Assembly: GCA_021819255.1 (NCBI GenBank)
Contig: JAKART010000158.1
Location: 1 to 6,140 of the forward strand
Origin: Acidobacteriota bacterium
Lineage (GTDB): Bacteria > Acidobacteriota > Terriglobia > Terriglobales > Acidobacteriaceae
Length of the DNA: 6,140 bases
Reading direction: 5' to 3'
The notes under the pieces were generated by a model. The model worked only from the letters and a program-made list of their open reading frames with translations. It did no database searches and was not told where the DNA came from. Both the position numbers and the translations under genes were made by a program. Of this stretch, positions 1 through 6,140 are shown in pieces. The number at the start of each line of letters is the position of its first letter. The stretch's first letter is position 1.

Positions 1-1691
1 TCTGCGGACTCCATCTGAACGCCTACAACGCGTATCAGTCGATCATCCGCGGCGGTCACACCTTTCTTACCATTCGCGTCAGTGTGGATCCGGTCGGCGC
101 CATCCATGGTCAACTGGATTTACTGATTCCATTGAATCAGGATACGGCGGACCGCCATCTACGCCTGCTGCGATCGGGCGGCGTCTGTTTATACAACGCG
201 GACACCATCCATCCCGGCGCGCCTCCCGATGGCGTCGTGCTGTGTCCGTTGCCGGTCTCGAAGCTGGCGGATATCAGCCGCAACAAGATTGCGCAGAACA
301 CTCTGGCCATTGGCGCTGCCCTGAGTTTGATGGGCATCGAGTTCGATGCCCTGGAGAGCATTCTGGAGGCGCAGTTCCGCAGCAAGGGCAGCGCCGTCAT
401 CCAGGAGAATGTCACGTTGGCCCGCGCCGGCTACGAGTATGCTGCGCAAAACTTCACGCCCTTCCCTCAGGCTCTTCCTGCAACTGCGAACAGATATGCG
501 GCTCTGAGCGGAAATACTGCCATGGCCATGGGAGCTGCCGCCGCCGGCGTCAAATTCTACTCCGCCTACCCGATGAGCCCGGCCACGGGCGTTTTGCACT
601 GGATGGCTCAGCATGGCCGCAAGGCCGGCATCATGGTTCGTCAGGTGGAGGATGAGATTGGAGTGATCAACATGGCTATCGGCGCCGCGCACGCCGGGGC
701 TCGCTCCATGTGCGCAACCTCGGGAGGTGGATTCGCTCTGATGAGCGAAGGTCTGGGACTCTCTGCACAGGCGGAGATCCCGGTGGTCGTCATCGACTGC
801 CAGCGAGCCGGTCCATCCACCGGCGTGCCCACCAAGACCGAGCAGGGCGATCTTTGGCAGATGCTGGGCGCGGCCTTTGGAGACTATCCGAGGGTGATTG
901 CCGCTCCGCTGGATATCGCCGACTGCTTCACGCTGATGGCCGAGATCTTCAACCTCACGGACCACTTTCAATGCCCCGGCATCGTGCTCTGCGACCTGCT
1001 GCTCTCCGAGGGCCGTCTCAGTGTCGAGCCGTCAGTACTGGACTTTGCTCCGCATGTGGATCGGGGCGCGTTGATCACCAGCAACGGCACGGGCAACATT
1101 GAGCCGTACCAGCGTTACAAGATCACCCCCAGCGGCGTCTCTCCGCGAGTGATTCCAGGCATCGCGGGCCACACTCATGTGGTCTCCAGCGATGAGCACG
1201 ACGAGGATGGAGTGCTGATCAGCGATGCCTACACCAACCACGCCAAACGCCGCGCCATGATGGAAAAGCGAATGCGCAAGGTAGACGGCATCGCCGCCGC
1301 GGTGGCGCCGCCGCAGTTGCTGGGGCCGCAGGATGCCGAGGTAACGCTCATTGGCTGGGGATCCACGTACGGAGTCATCCAGGAGGCCTGCGAAATCCTC
1401 GGCGAGCAGGGCATCAGGGCCAACCACCTGCCTATCCGCTGGTTGGTTCCTCTGCATGGAGACACGATTCTGGACCTGCTCCGCAAGATGCGCCACACGA
1501 TCATCGTGGAGAACAACTTCAGCGGCCAATTTGCCCGCTACCTGCGCAGCGAGACCAGCTTCGTCGCCAATGGCCATATTCGCAAGTATGACGGCGAGCC
1601 CTTCTTCGCGGAGCACATTGTAACGGCTGTCCAGGACCAGCTCGCCGGACGGACGAAGCTCTCCGTGCCGGCTCATGAAGTGATGGTGTAA
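1..1691 (+). CDS. korA: 2-oxoacid:ferredoxin oxidoreductase, fused gamma-alpha subunit (KorA type), 5' partial
   Basis: The reading frame is open from base 3 to a TAA at 1689-1691, giving 562 visible residues. The GTG at 84 is internal: the in-frame sequence before it (GLHLNAYNAYQ, then IIRGGH) is typical gamma-domain sequence, so the true start lies outside, perhaps 25-35 residues upstream. Order of domains: gamma domain to about residue 145; alpha pyrimidine-binding domain from about 165, with the substrate-contacting motif YPMSPATG (from 567), RQVEDEIG (from 639) and RAGPSTGVPTKTEQGDL (from 804); a middle part with the EHDEDG signature near 1194; and a C-terminal domain with GWGSTYG and VENNFSGQ (from 1506). 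With KorB it would form a cytosolic enzyme converting a 2-oxoacid plus CoA to acyl-CoA, CO2 and reduced ferredoxin. 2-Oxoglutarate is the likely substrate by family resemblance, but other 2-oxoacids are possible. The family motif YPITPS(S/T) is altered here, with Ser in the Thr position. Confidence 0.93.
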   Translation, partial: CGLHLNAYNAYQSIIRGGHTFLTIRVSVDPVGAIHGQLDLLIPLNQDTADRHLRLLRSGGVCLYNADTIHPGAPPDGVVLCPLPVSKLADISRNKIAQNTLAIGAALSLMGIEFDALESILEAQFRSKGSAVIQENVTLARAGYEYAAQNFTPFPQALPATANRYAALSGNTAMAMGAAAAGVKFYSAYPMSPATGVLHWMAQHGRKAGIMVRQVEDEIGVINMAIGAAHAGARSMCATSGGGFALMSEGLGLSAQAEIPVVVIDCQRAGPSTGVPTKTEQGDLWQMLGAAFGDYPRVIAAPLDIADCFTLMAEIFNLTDHFQCPGIVLCDLLLSEGRLSVEPSVLDFAPHVDRGALITSNGTGNIEPYQRYKITPSGVSPRVIPGIAGHTHVVSSDEHDEDGVLISDAYTNHAKRRAMMEKRMRKVDGIAAAVAPPQLLGPQDAEVTLIGWGSTYGVIQEACEILGEQGIRANHLPIRWLVPLHGDTILDLLRKMRHTIIVENNFSGQFARYLRSETSFVANGHIRKYDGEPFFAEHIVTAVQDQLAGRTKLSVPAHEVMV

Positions 1692-1712
1692 GTGCCATAA
1701 CAGTCCCGCATG

Positions 1713-1740
1713 GAGGCTTCACCGAGGCTTCCCGGGGAAG
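1713..1740 (+). repeat. Direct repeat and small hairpin in the korA-korB spacer
   Basis: The octamer GAGGCTTC occurs at 1713-1720 and again at 1724-1731, an 11-base period. The second copy runs into an inverted repeat, CTTCC/GGAAG, at 1728-1740. No T-run follows, so this is not an intrinsic terminator. In an mRNA covering both genes it could act as an intercistronic stability element or tune korB translation, but a function is only inferred and the arms are short. Confidence 0.4.
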
Positions 1741-1750
1741 AAAGCGAATC

Positions 1751-1755
1751 AGGAG
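1751..1755 (+). promoter_or_regulatory. Ribosome binding site of korB
   Basis: AGGAG lies 7 bases before the ATG at 1763. This fixes the korB start and supports translation of korB in its own right from a shared korAB transcript. Confidence 0.8.
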
Positions 1756-1762
1756 AATCACG

Positions 1763-2659
1763 ATGGCGACTGAAGTTGTTACCCCGAACACAATCACCAT
1801 GGCGGACCTGAAGGGCCGTGTAGAGCCGGATTGGTGCCCCGGCTGTGGAGACTATGGAGTTCTTGCCGCGGTTCAAAAGGCGCTTGTCGAGCTGCAGATA
1901 CAGCCGCACGATGTCTGCACCATCAGCGGCATCGGTTGCTCCTCGAACTTTCCCGGGTTCATTGAGACTTACGGGATGCATACCCTCCATGGCCGCTCAC
2001 TGCCGGTGGCCACCGGGGTCAAGCTGGCAAACCATGCCCTCACCGTGCTGGTGACCGGCGGGGACGGCGACGGCTTCGGCATTGGCTGCGGCCACTTCGT
2101 TCATTCCATGCGCCGCAATGCGGATCTTACCTACATTGTGATGGACAATCAGATCTACGGCCTTACCACAGGCCAGACTTCGCCCACCAGCCGCATGGCC
2201 ATGAAGACCAAGAGCACGCCGTACGGTAACGTGGAGAATCCGGTAAACCCCGTTGCTCTGGCCCTGGCCGCGGGAGCCACGTTTGTGGCCCGCGGCTTCA
2301 GCGCCGATCAAAAGCACCTGACCGAGCTTATCAAACAGGGCATTGCGCACAATGGCTTTTCATTTATTGACGTTTTCAGCCCGTGTGTGACTTTCAACCA
2401 CGACAATACAGTGCAGTGGTTCCGGCCGCGGGTCAAGCGTCTGGAAGACGATTCCAGCTATGATGCTTCCAATCTGGAGGCTGCTTTGGCCAAGTCGCAG
2501 ATCTGGGGTGAAGAGATTCCCATTGGAAAGTTCTTTGAACGGACGGATCAGGCCTCGCTCCAGGAGATGGAACCCGTACTGGAACAGGGCCCATTGGTTC
2601 ATCAGAGCTATCGAATTCCGAGCGAGACTGCCCGCGCGTTTATCGAGGAGCTCATGTAG
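1763..2659 (+). CDS. korB: 2-oxoacid:ferredoxin oxidoreductase, beta subunit (KorB type, ThDP and [4Fe-4S] binding)
   Basis: This complete 298-residue protein has the usual length of KorB subunits. It binds thiamine diphosphate and a single [4Fe-4S] cluster and performs the decarboxylation and electron-transfer half of the KorAB reaction. WCPGCGDYG at residues 24-32 supplies Cys25 and Cys28; Cys59 (GIGCSS) and Cys208 (FSPCVTF) complete the four expected cluster ligands, with spacing close to that of the Sulfolobus enzymes. The ThDP/Mg motif is GGDGDGFGIG (99-108), followed by MDNQIYGLTTGQTSPTS (127-143). There is no extra ferredoxin-type CxxCxxC domain, so an external ferredoxin must accept the electrons. 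The start at ATG 1763 is supported by AGGAG 7 bases upstream. It follows korA by 71 bases on the same strand, so the two probably form one operon. A pyruvate or other 2-oxoacid substrate cannot be excluded. Confidence 0.95.
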   Translation: MATEVVTPNTITMADLKGRVEPDWCPGCGDYGVLAAVQKALVELQIQPHDVCTISGIGCSSNFPGFIETYGMHTLHGRSLPVATGVKLANHALTVLVTGGDGDGFGIGCGHFVHSMRRNADLTYIVMDNQIYGLTTGQTSPTSRMAMKTKSTPYGNVENPVNPVALALAAGATFVARGFSADQKHLTELIKQGIAHNGFSFIDVFSPCVTFNHDNTVQWFRPRVKRLEDDSSYDASNLEAALAKSQIWGEEIPIGKFFERTDQASLQEMEPVLEQGPLVHQSYRIPSETARAFIEELM

Positions 2660-2668
2660 GGATTGGTT

Positions 2669-3244
2669 TCAAGCTCGGCCGACGAACTCCCCCGACTCGG
2701 TGGAGACCCTGATCTTCTCCCCTTCCTTGAGAAACAGAGGCACGCGAATCTCCAGTCCTGTTTCCAGGCGCGCCAGCTTCGCGCTACTGCCGCTGGAGGT
2801 GTCCCCGCGCACCGCCGGTTCGGTGAAGGAGACGTTCAGCTCAACAAAGATCGGTAGCTGGAGTCCGATTGGGCTTCCATTGTATTTGTGAATCTGAACC
2901 GCGGTTCCGTCGATGAGGTAATCCAGGGCATCTCCCAGCATCTCGCCGCGCAGGGTCAAGGTCTCAAAACTCTCCTGGTCCAGGAAATAGGATCCCTCGC
3001 TGTCGCTATAGAGATAAGTAGCTGGAACCGAAACCATGTCCGGCTCTTTGAACTTGTCGCCGGCCTTGAAGGACTTCTCAAAGACGGAGCTGGTGAGCAG
3101 ATTTCGCATCTTCAAGCGAACCAGCGTCTGCCCGCCGCGCGCGGTGGGCGTGGTGATGTCTGAATCCAGACAGACGTATGGAGCGTTTTCAAACTCGAAC
3201 ATGGTCTTGCGTTTGACGTGAATCGCTTCGATCAGTACCGCCAT
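2669..3244 (-). CDS. efp: Elongation factor P family protein with EfpL/YeiP-like extended loop
   Basis: The 191-residue protein matches EF-P along its whole length: an N-terminal KOW-like domain (about 1-63), a middle OB domain (about 64-128) and a C-terminal OB domain (about 129-191) ending LETGLEIRVPLFLKEGEKIR...GEFVGRA. EF-P binds between the ribosomal P and E sites and relieves stalling at proline runs. The beta3-beta4 loop reads TPTARGGQT (residues 32-40). Canonical EF-P has PGKG there; from the loop Pro to the conserved R/K before the next strand there are 9 residues here and 7 in E. coli EF-P. E. coli YeiP/EfpL (SPTARGAAT, Arg33) has exactly this length and an Arg tip. I chose ATG 3244 rather than the TTG at 3247 because GGAGGAG ends 3 bases before the ATG. 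The gene is convergent with korB (9-base gap) and divergent from the folate gene. It could be the only EF-P of the organism or a second paralogue; the window cannot tell. Confidence 0.92.
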   Translation of the reverse strand: MAVLIEAIHVKRKTMFEFENAPYVCLDSDITTPTARGGQTLVRLKMRNLLTSSVFEKSFKAGDKFKEPDMVSVPATYLYSDSEGSYFLDQESFETLTLRGEMLGDALDYLIDGTAVQIHKYNGSPIGLQLPIFVELNVSFTEPAVRGDTSSGSSAKLARLETGLEIRVPLFLKEGEKIRVSTESGEFVGRA

Positions 3245-3247
3245 CAA

Positions 3248-3254
3248 CTCCTCC
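3248..3254 (-). promoter_or_regulatory. Ribosome binding site of efp
   Basis: Read on the minus strand this is GGAGGAG, a strong Shine-Dalgarno. Its GGAGG core is 5 bases from the ATG at 3244 but only 2 bases from the in-frame TTG at 3247, so it decides the start in favour of the ATG. Confidence 0.7.
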
Positions 3255-3333
3255 CCGGGAGAGTTTCCAGGATGCTGGTGTTCTGGTACGCGGCGCAGTT
3301 GGGCTCAGCGCGCGTGTTCCGGATCCTACTCTG

Positions 3334-3343
3334 AGTATATAAG
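3334..3343. promoter_or_regulatory. AT-rich core of a possible divergent promoter (efp / pabB)
   Basis: In an otherwise GC-rich spacer the bases AGTATATAAG stand out. On the minus strand they give TATACT (3339-3334), a five-of-six match to a -10 box facing efp; on the plus strand they give TATAAG (3338-3343) facing pabB. No convincing -35 hexamer is seen at 16-18 bases on either side, so the call rests on position and base composition only. Confidence 0.3.
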
Positions 3344-3360
3344 CCGTCGTGGCCACGTCT

Positions 3361-3417
3361 GCCGGCGCAGCCGGCCTCGTTGCCTGGCTCAGGCGACTCT
3401 GCAATGATTTACGCAGA
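3361..3417 (+). other. Three tandem small hairpins upstream of pabB
   Basis: Three inverted repeats follow each other: GCCGGC-gca-GCCGGC (3361-3375), GCCTG-gct-CAGGC (3382-3394) and TCTGC/GCAGA around a 10-base loop (3398-3417). They end 3 bases before the preferred ATG at 3421. If transcription starts just after 3343, they would fill most of a roughly 70-base leader. No T-run follows any of them. The sequence resembles no riboswitch I recognise. Should translation start at GTG 3349 instead, this stretch would be coding. Confidence 0.35.
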
Positions 3418-3420
3418 ACG

Positions 3421-5388
3421 ATGAGCCTCGCCGGTCAAACCAGCCAGCAGCCAGTGCAGCCGTGGACGGAGCTTCCGGCGGCGATGCGTCTGCTGGCGGA
3501 GAGCCAACCGAACTCCATTCTGCTGGAGACGGCCCGCTTTGATTCCGCCAATCGTCATAGCTATCTCTTCCTCGATCCGAGCCAGATTCTACTGGCAACT
3601 TCGCTCCAGAATCTTCCCCAACTCTTTGCACGGATCGAGGCTGCCCTGGCGGACGGACTTCACGTGGCCGGATACCTATCCTATGAGTGCGGAGGACACT
3701 TCGAGCCCAGCGCGGTCTCCACGCCTGCCCCCGATGGTCTGCCACTTGCCTGGATGGGGATCTACGCCCAGCCGTGGATCTTTGATCACGGACTGGGCCG
3801 CTTTCTGGGGAAAACCGAGGAGCTGCCTGCGCGGCGGCGCTTGCCTGGCGGCGACGGCCGGCTCAAAGAAGCCTCCTTCTGCCTGGAGCAGAGTGCAGAG
3901 CCGGCCAGGCTGCGGATTGCACCTGCGGAGTATGTGGCCTCAATCGGGAAGATCAAAGAGTATATCGCCGCGGGCGATACCTATCAGGTGAACTTTACGG
4001 ATGCCGTCGAGTTCTGCACGACGCTCCGTGCGGCCGAGTTGTTCCGCTCCCTTCTTGGGCGTCAAGCGGTGAGCTACGCAGCTCTTCTCAACCTGCAGGG
4101 GCACAGGATTCTTTCTTTTTCGCCGGAGCTCTTCTTTCGCATCGACGCCGGCCGGATCACAACCCGTCCGATGAAGGGAACTATGCCCCGAGGCCTGGAT
4201 GAGGCCGAAGACAGGGATGCGGCCTTGCGCCTGCAGCAGGATGAGAAGAACCGCAGTGAGCACGTGATGATCGTTGATCTTCTGCGCAACGATCTGGGCC
4301 GCATCAGCCGGCCGGGGAGCGTCCAGGTGGAGGAGCTCTTCTCGGTAGAGCGCTACCAGACCCTTTTGCAGATGACATCAACGATCTCGGCAAGTTTGCG
4401 CAGCGGAATTTCGTTTTACGAGATTTTTCGCAGCCTGTTCCCCTGCGGCTCCATCACCGGAGCGCCCAAGGTGCGAACGATGCAGATCATCGGCGAGTTG
4501 GAGTCACGTCCCCGCGGCGTCTACACCGGCGCGATTGGCTTCATGGCTCCCAATCGCGATGCTGTTTTCAGTGTCGCCATTCGCACGCTGGTACTGCGTC
4601 AGGAAGAAGGTTTGATGCGGGGTGAAATGGGAGTGGGCGGTGGAATCGTCGCCGACTCCGTGGCTGAACAGGAGTACCGGGAGTGCCTGCTGAAAGCCTC
4701 TTTCCTCAGCCGACCTGAGCAGACCTTTCAACTGATTGAAACCATGCTCTGGGTTGGCTCCTTTCAGCGCCTCGGCCTGCATCTGGACCGCCTGGCCGCT
4801 TCCTGCCTGTACTTTCAGTTCGTCTTCGACCGCTCCGCTGTGGCGGCCCGGTTACAGGCGTTTGGGGATTCGTTGGATCCGGCTGTGGCGCACCGTGTCC
4901 GTCTCCTCCTTGGCCCGGATGGAGTTCCTAGGATCACCAGCCAGCCGTTGGAAGTTTCATCGACGGGCGAGCAGGCCAGGCTGAGGGTGATGATCTCTGA
5001 GACCCGCACCGACTCGAGGGATCCCTTCCTTCGCCACAAGACAACCCTGCGCTCGGTCTACGATCAGGAGCTGACCAAGGCCCGCGCCCAGGGCTGCGAT
5101 GAGATTCTTTTCCTCAACGAGCTCGAGGAGTTGACCGAGGGCGCCATCAGCAATCTTTTTCTCGAAAACGAGGGCCGCTGGTACACGCCTCCCGTGGCAT
5201 GCGGTGTTTTGCCGGGAGTGATGCGCCGCCACCTGCTGGAGAGCCTGGGTCATGCCGAGGAGCGCGTTCTCACCCTGGAGAACCTTTATGCGGCGGACAA
5301 CATCTGGTTGTGTAGCTCGGTTCGAGGCTTGCGCCGAGTGGCTTCCATTCGGCCCTCGAATGGACGGCCCGGCCTGAACCGCAGGTGA
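3421..5388 (+). CDS. pabB: Fused aminodeoxychorismate synthase component I / 4-amino-4-deoxychorismate lyase (PabB-PabC)
   Basis: From ATG 3421 the protein has 655 residues and two enzymes in line. The N-terminal part (about 10-160) and the chorismate-binding domain (about 167-428) form PabB, which aminates chorismate using ammonia from a PabA glutaminase not seen here. Lys252 in PMKGT (codon at 4174) is the nucleophile typical of aminodeoxychorismate synthase; anthranilate synthase has Ala there. Further motifs are NRSEHVMIVDLLRNDLGR (277-294) and FPCGSITGAPK (340-350). The C-terminal part (about 431-646) is a class IV PLP lyase: Lys540 in RHKTT (codon at 5038) should hold PLP, with LTEGAISNLF and GVLPGVMRR following. 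It would release pyruvate and p-aminobenzoate for folate. The frame is also open from GTG 3349, adding 24 residues, but that stretch is rich in rare codons (AGG, CGA, TTA, AGA) and neither start has a clear Shine-Dalgarno, so the start is uncertain. No linker defect or frameshift is seen. Confidence 0.92.
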   Translation: MSLAGQTSQQPVQPWTELPAAMRLLAESQPNSILLETARFDSANRHSYLFLDPSQILLATSLQNLPQLFARIEAALADGLHVAGYLSYECGGHFEPSAVSTPAPDGLPLAWMGIYAQPWIFDHGLGRFLGKTEELPARRRLPGGDGRLKEASFCLEQSAEPARLRIAPAEYVASIGKIKEYIAAGDTYQVNFTDAVEFCTTLRAAELFRSLLGRQAVSYAALLNLQGHRILSFSPELFFRIDAGRITTRPMKGTMPRGLDEAEDRDAALRLQQDEKNRSEHVMIVDLLRNDLGRISRPGSVQVEELFSVERYQTLLQMTSTISASLRSGISFYEIFRSLFPCGSITGAPKVRTMQIIGELESRPRGVYTGAIGFMAPNRDAVFSVAIRTLVLRQEEGLMRGEMGVGGGIVADSVAEQEYRECLLKASFLSRPEQTFQLIETMLWVGSFQRLGLHLDRLAASCLYFQFVFDRSAVAARLQAFGDSLDPAVAHRVRLLLGPDGVPRITSQPLEVSSTGEQARLRVMISETRTDSRDPFLRHKTTLRSVYDQELTKARAQGCDEILFLNELEELTEGAISNLFLENEGRWYTPPVACGVLPGVMRRHLLESLGHAEERVLTLENLYAADNIWLCSSVRGLRRVASIRPSNGRPGLNRR

Positions 5389-5434
5389 TTGTTCCGCAAT
5401 CGTAGGCCGCACCGAGGCCAGAGGAGGCGGCGAG

Positions 5435-5467
5435 ATGGCTCTTTTTTCTGCCGTCTTGCGCTGCTAA
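5435..5467 (+). CDS. Possible 10-codon leader ORF between pabB and the GntR gene
   Basis: A perfect AGGAGG (5422-5427) lies 7 bases before ATG 5435, and the frame reads MALFSAVLRC then TAA at 5465-5467. This is a better ribosome binding site than those of the flanking large genes. The SD lies in the loop of a possible GCCGC/GCGGC stem (5406-5410 with 5427-5431). The peptide has no run of one amino acid that would suggest classical attenuation. It could be a translated leader of the regulator gene or a chance match; no homology can be claimed. Confidence 0.3.
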   Translation: MALFSAVLRC

Positions 5468-5509
5468 AGTGTTGATGAATGGCGATCTCCCGGTTTATTT
5501 CGCAAAAAC

Positions 5510-5515
5510 AGGTGG
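5510..5515 (+). promoter_or_regulatory. Probable ribosome binding site of the GntR gene
   Basis: AGGTGG sits 4 bases before ATG 5520, slightly close but the best candidate. The in-frame ATG at 5475, 15 codons upstream, has no comparable site in front of it, which favours 5520. Confidence 0.45.
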
Positions 5516-5519
5516 TTTG

Positions 5520-6140
5520 ATGGCGGAGAGGAAGCAAGCGAACCCGGGGTCCTACCGGACGATGCAGGTGGTCAACCATATACGATCCCTGCTGGAGAGT
5601 GGAGCGCTGAAGCCGGGTGAGAAGATCCCTTCTGAGCGGGAGTTTGCGCGCTCGCTCAAGGTGAGCCGAGCGAGTCTTCGAACGGGCATAAACTATCTCG
5701 CCGCCATGGGAGTCTTAAAGGTTCGCCATGGAGTGGGAACTTTTGTGGCTGACGGTCCGGCAGAGTTCGATAAGGCCAGTCTCAGCATCATGGGTGCGTT
5801 ACACGGATTCCAGCCTTGGCAGATGTTTGAGGCGCGCCTCATTCTGGAGAGTCACCTGGCCGGTTTGGCAGCCGAGCGAAGCCGGCCGGAGCACTACACC
5901 GCGCTCTCCGAGGAGGTGGTGGAGATGTTCGCCGCCATCGACCGCCCGTCGGAGTATCTGGTGCACGACGTTCTCTTCCACCGCATGATCTCCCAGGCCT
6001 CCGGCAACCCGATTCTGGCTGCCTTGATGGAGACGGTGAGTTCTGCCCTCTATGAAGACCGGCGCAAGACCGTGGAGCACTCCCTGGACCTGCGAGAGTC
6101 AGCCGAGATGCACCGGGCCATCTATCGCGCCATTCGGGCC
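5520..6140 (+). CDS. GntR-family transcriptional regulator, FadR/FCD subfamily, 3' partial
   Basis: The frame stays open from ATG 5520 to the window end, giving 207 residues; members of the family usually have about 220-250, so a short C-terminal part is missing. Residues 12-77 form the winged helix-turn-helix, with KPGEKIPSEREFARSL, VSRASLRTGINYL and the wing GVLKVRHGVGTFVA. An all-helical FCD ligand domain follows from about residue 95. Asp150 and His154 (HDVLFH) and His198 (EMHRAIY) match three of the metal-binding positions of FCD domains; the last expected His would lie beyond the end. The protein should be a cytosolic, dimeric, metabolite-responsive DNA-binding repressor or activator, often of sugar-acid, carboxylate or amino-acid genes lying beside it. 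The downstream genes are outside the window, so no ligand can be proposed. An alternative in-frame start is ATG 5475. Confidence 0.9.
   Translation, partial: MAERKQANPGSYRTMQVVNHIRSLLESGALKPGEKIPSEREFARSLKVSRASLRTGINYLAAMGVLKVRHGVGTFVADGPAEFDKASLSIMGALHGFQPWQMFEARLILESHLAGLAAERSRPEHYTALSEEVVEMFAAIDRPSEYLVHDVLFHRMISQASGNPILAALMETVSSALYEDRRKTVEHSLDLRESAEMHRAIYRAIRA

Larger units (their letters stand above)
5389..5519. other. Intergenic region between pabB and the GntR gene
   Basis: Apart from the possible leader ORF, it holds GATTG-ttccg-CAATC (5387-5401), a 5-base-pair hairpin overlapping the pabB stop, and a T6 run at 5442-5447. The T-run is not directly preceded by a strong stem, so I do not call a terminator. 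TGCTAAAGT (5462-5470) resembles an extended -10 element and could begin the regulator's transcript, but no good -35 box is present. Confidence 0.3.

Noticed and set aside
84..86. GTG at 84 as the korA start
   Set aside because: The frame is open back to the window edge and the upstream residues are conserved gamma-domain sequence, so this codon is an internal Val.
189..971. Long 260-residue open frame on the minus strand inside korA
   Set aside because: It lies opposite a clear KorA coding frame, has a low-complexity His/Gly/Arg-rich composition and no recognisable motif; such shadows are common in GC-rich genes.
1032..1676. 214-residue minus-strand open frame opposite the end of korA
   Set aside because: No ribosome binding site or family motif, and the plus-strand frame carries conserved KorA motifs throughout.
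2460..2891. 143-residue plus-strand frame running from korB across into the efp region
   Set aside because: It is out of frame with korB and antisense to efp, with an Arg/Ser-rich composition and no recognisable domain.
5402..5448. Intrinsic terminator after pabB (stem 5406-5431 plus T6 run)
   Set aside because: The stem has only 5 base pairs and a 16-base loop, and about 10 bases separate it from the T-run, unlike a canonical terminator.
5567..5576. TGGT-CA-ACCA palindrome resembling a GntR/FadR operator
   Set aside because: It lies inside the regulator's own HTH coding region, has only 4-base arms and a 2-base spacer where FadR sites have 3; chance is the simpler explanation.

Overview
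The window is an ordinary-looking, GC-rich bacterial chromosome segment. It holds two genes cut by its ends, three complete genes and a few short non-coding or regulatory stretches. There is no sign of a mobile element, CRISPR array, tRNA or rRNA. The gene set fits an environmental bacterium with ferredoxin-linked 2-oxoacid oxidation, a two-domain folate enzyme and an EF-P of the long-loop type. Acidobacteriota is my best guess for the source, but it rests on general impression and no marker here proves it.

Left part (1-2659, + strand): a korA-korB pair encodes a 2-oxoacid:ferredoxin oxidoreductase, probably acting on 2-oxoglutarate. KorA is a fused gamma-alpha subunit that lacks its extreme N-terminus because the window starts inside it. 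KorB is the complete thiamine-diphosphate and [4Fe-4S] subunit. The 71-base spacer between them carries a small direct repeat, a hairpin and a clear ribosome binding site. Together the two would decarboxylate a 2-oxoacid with CoA and pass electrons to a ferredoxin not encoded here.

Middle (2669-3244, - strand): an elongation factor P family gene points tail-to-tail at korB across only 9 bases. Its ribosome-contacting loop is two residues longer than in canonical EF-P and carries Arg at the tip, as in the EfpL/YeiP subfamily. This is the most interesting protein-level observation in the window.

Right part (3245-6140): a 176-base divergent spacer with an AT-rich core and three small hairpins separates efp from a fused PabB-PabC gene. 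That gene combines aminodeoxychorismate synthase component I with aminodeoxychorismate lyase, the two steps that turn chorismate into p-aminobenzoate for folate, apart from the PabA glutaminase. A 131-base gap follows, with a possible 10-codon leader ORF behind a perfect Shine-Dalgarno sequence. A GntR-family (FadR/FCD type) regulator then runs off the right end. Its targets are not visible. I found no evidence of a new multi-gene system in this window.
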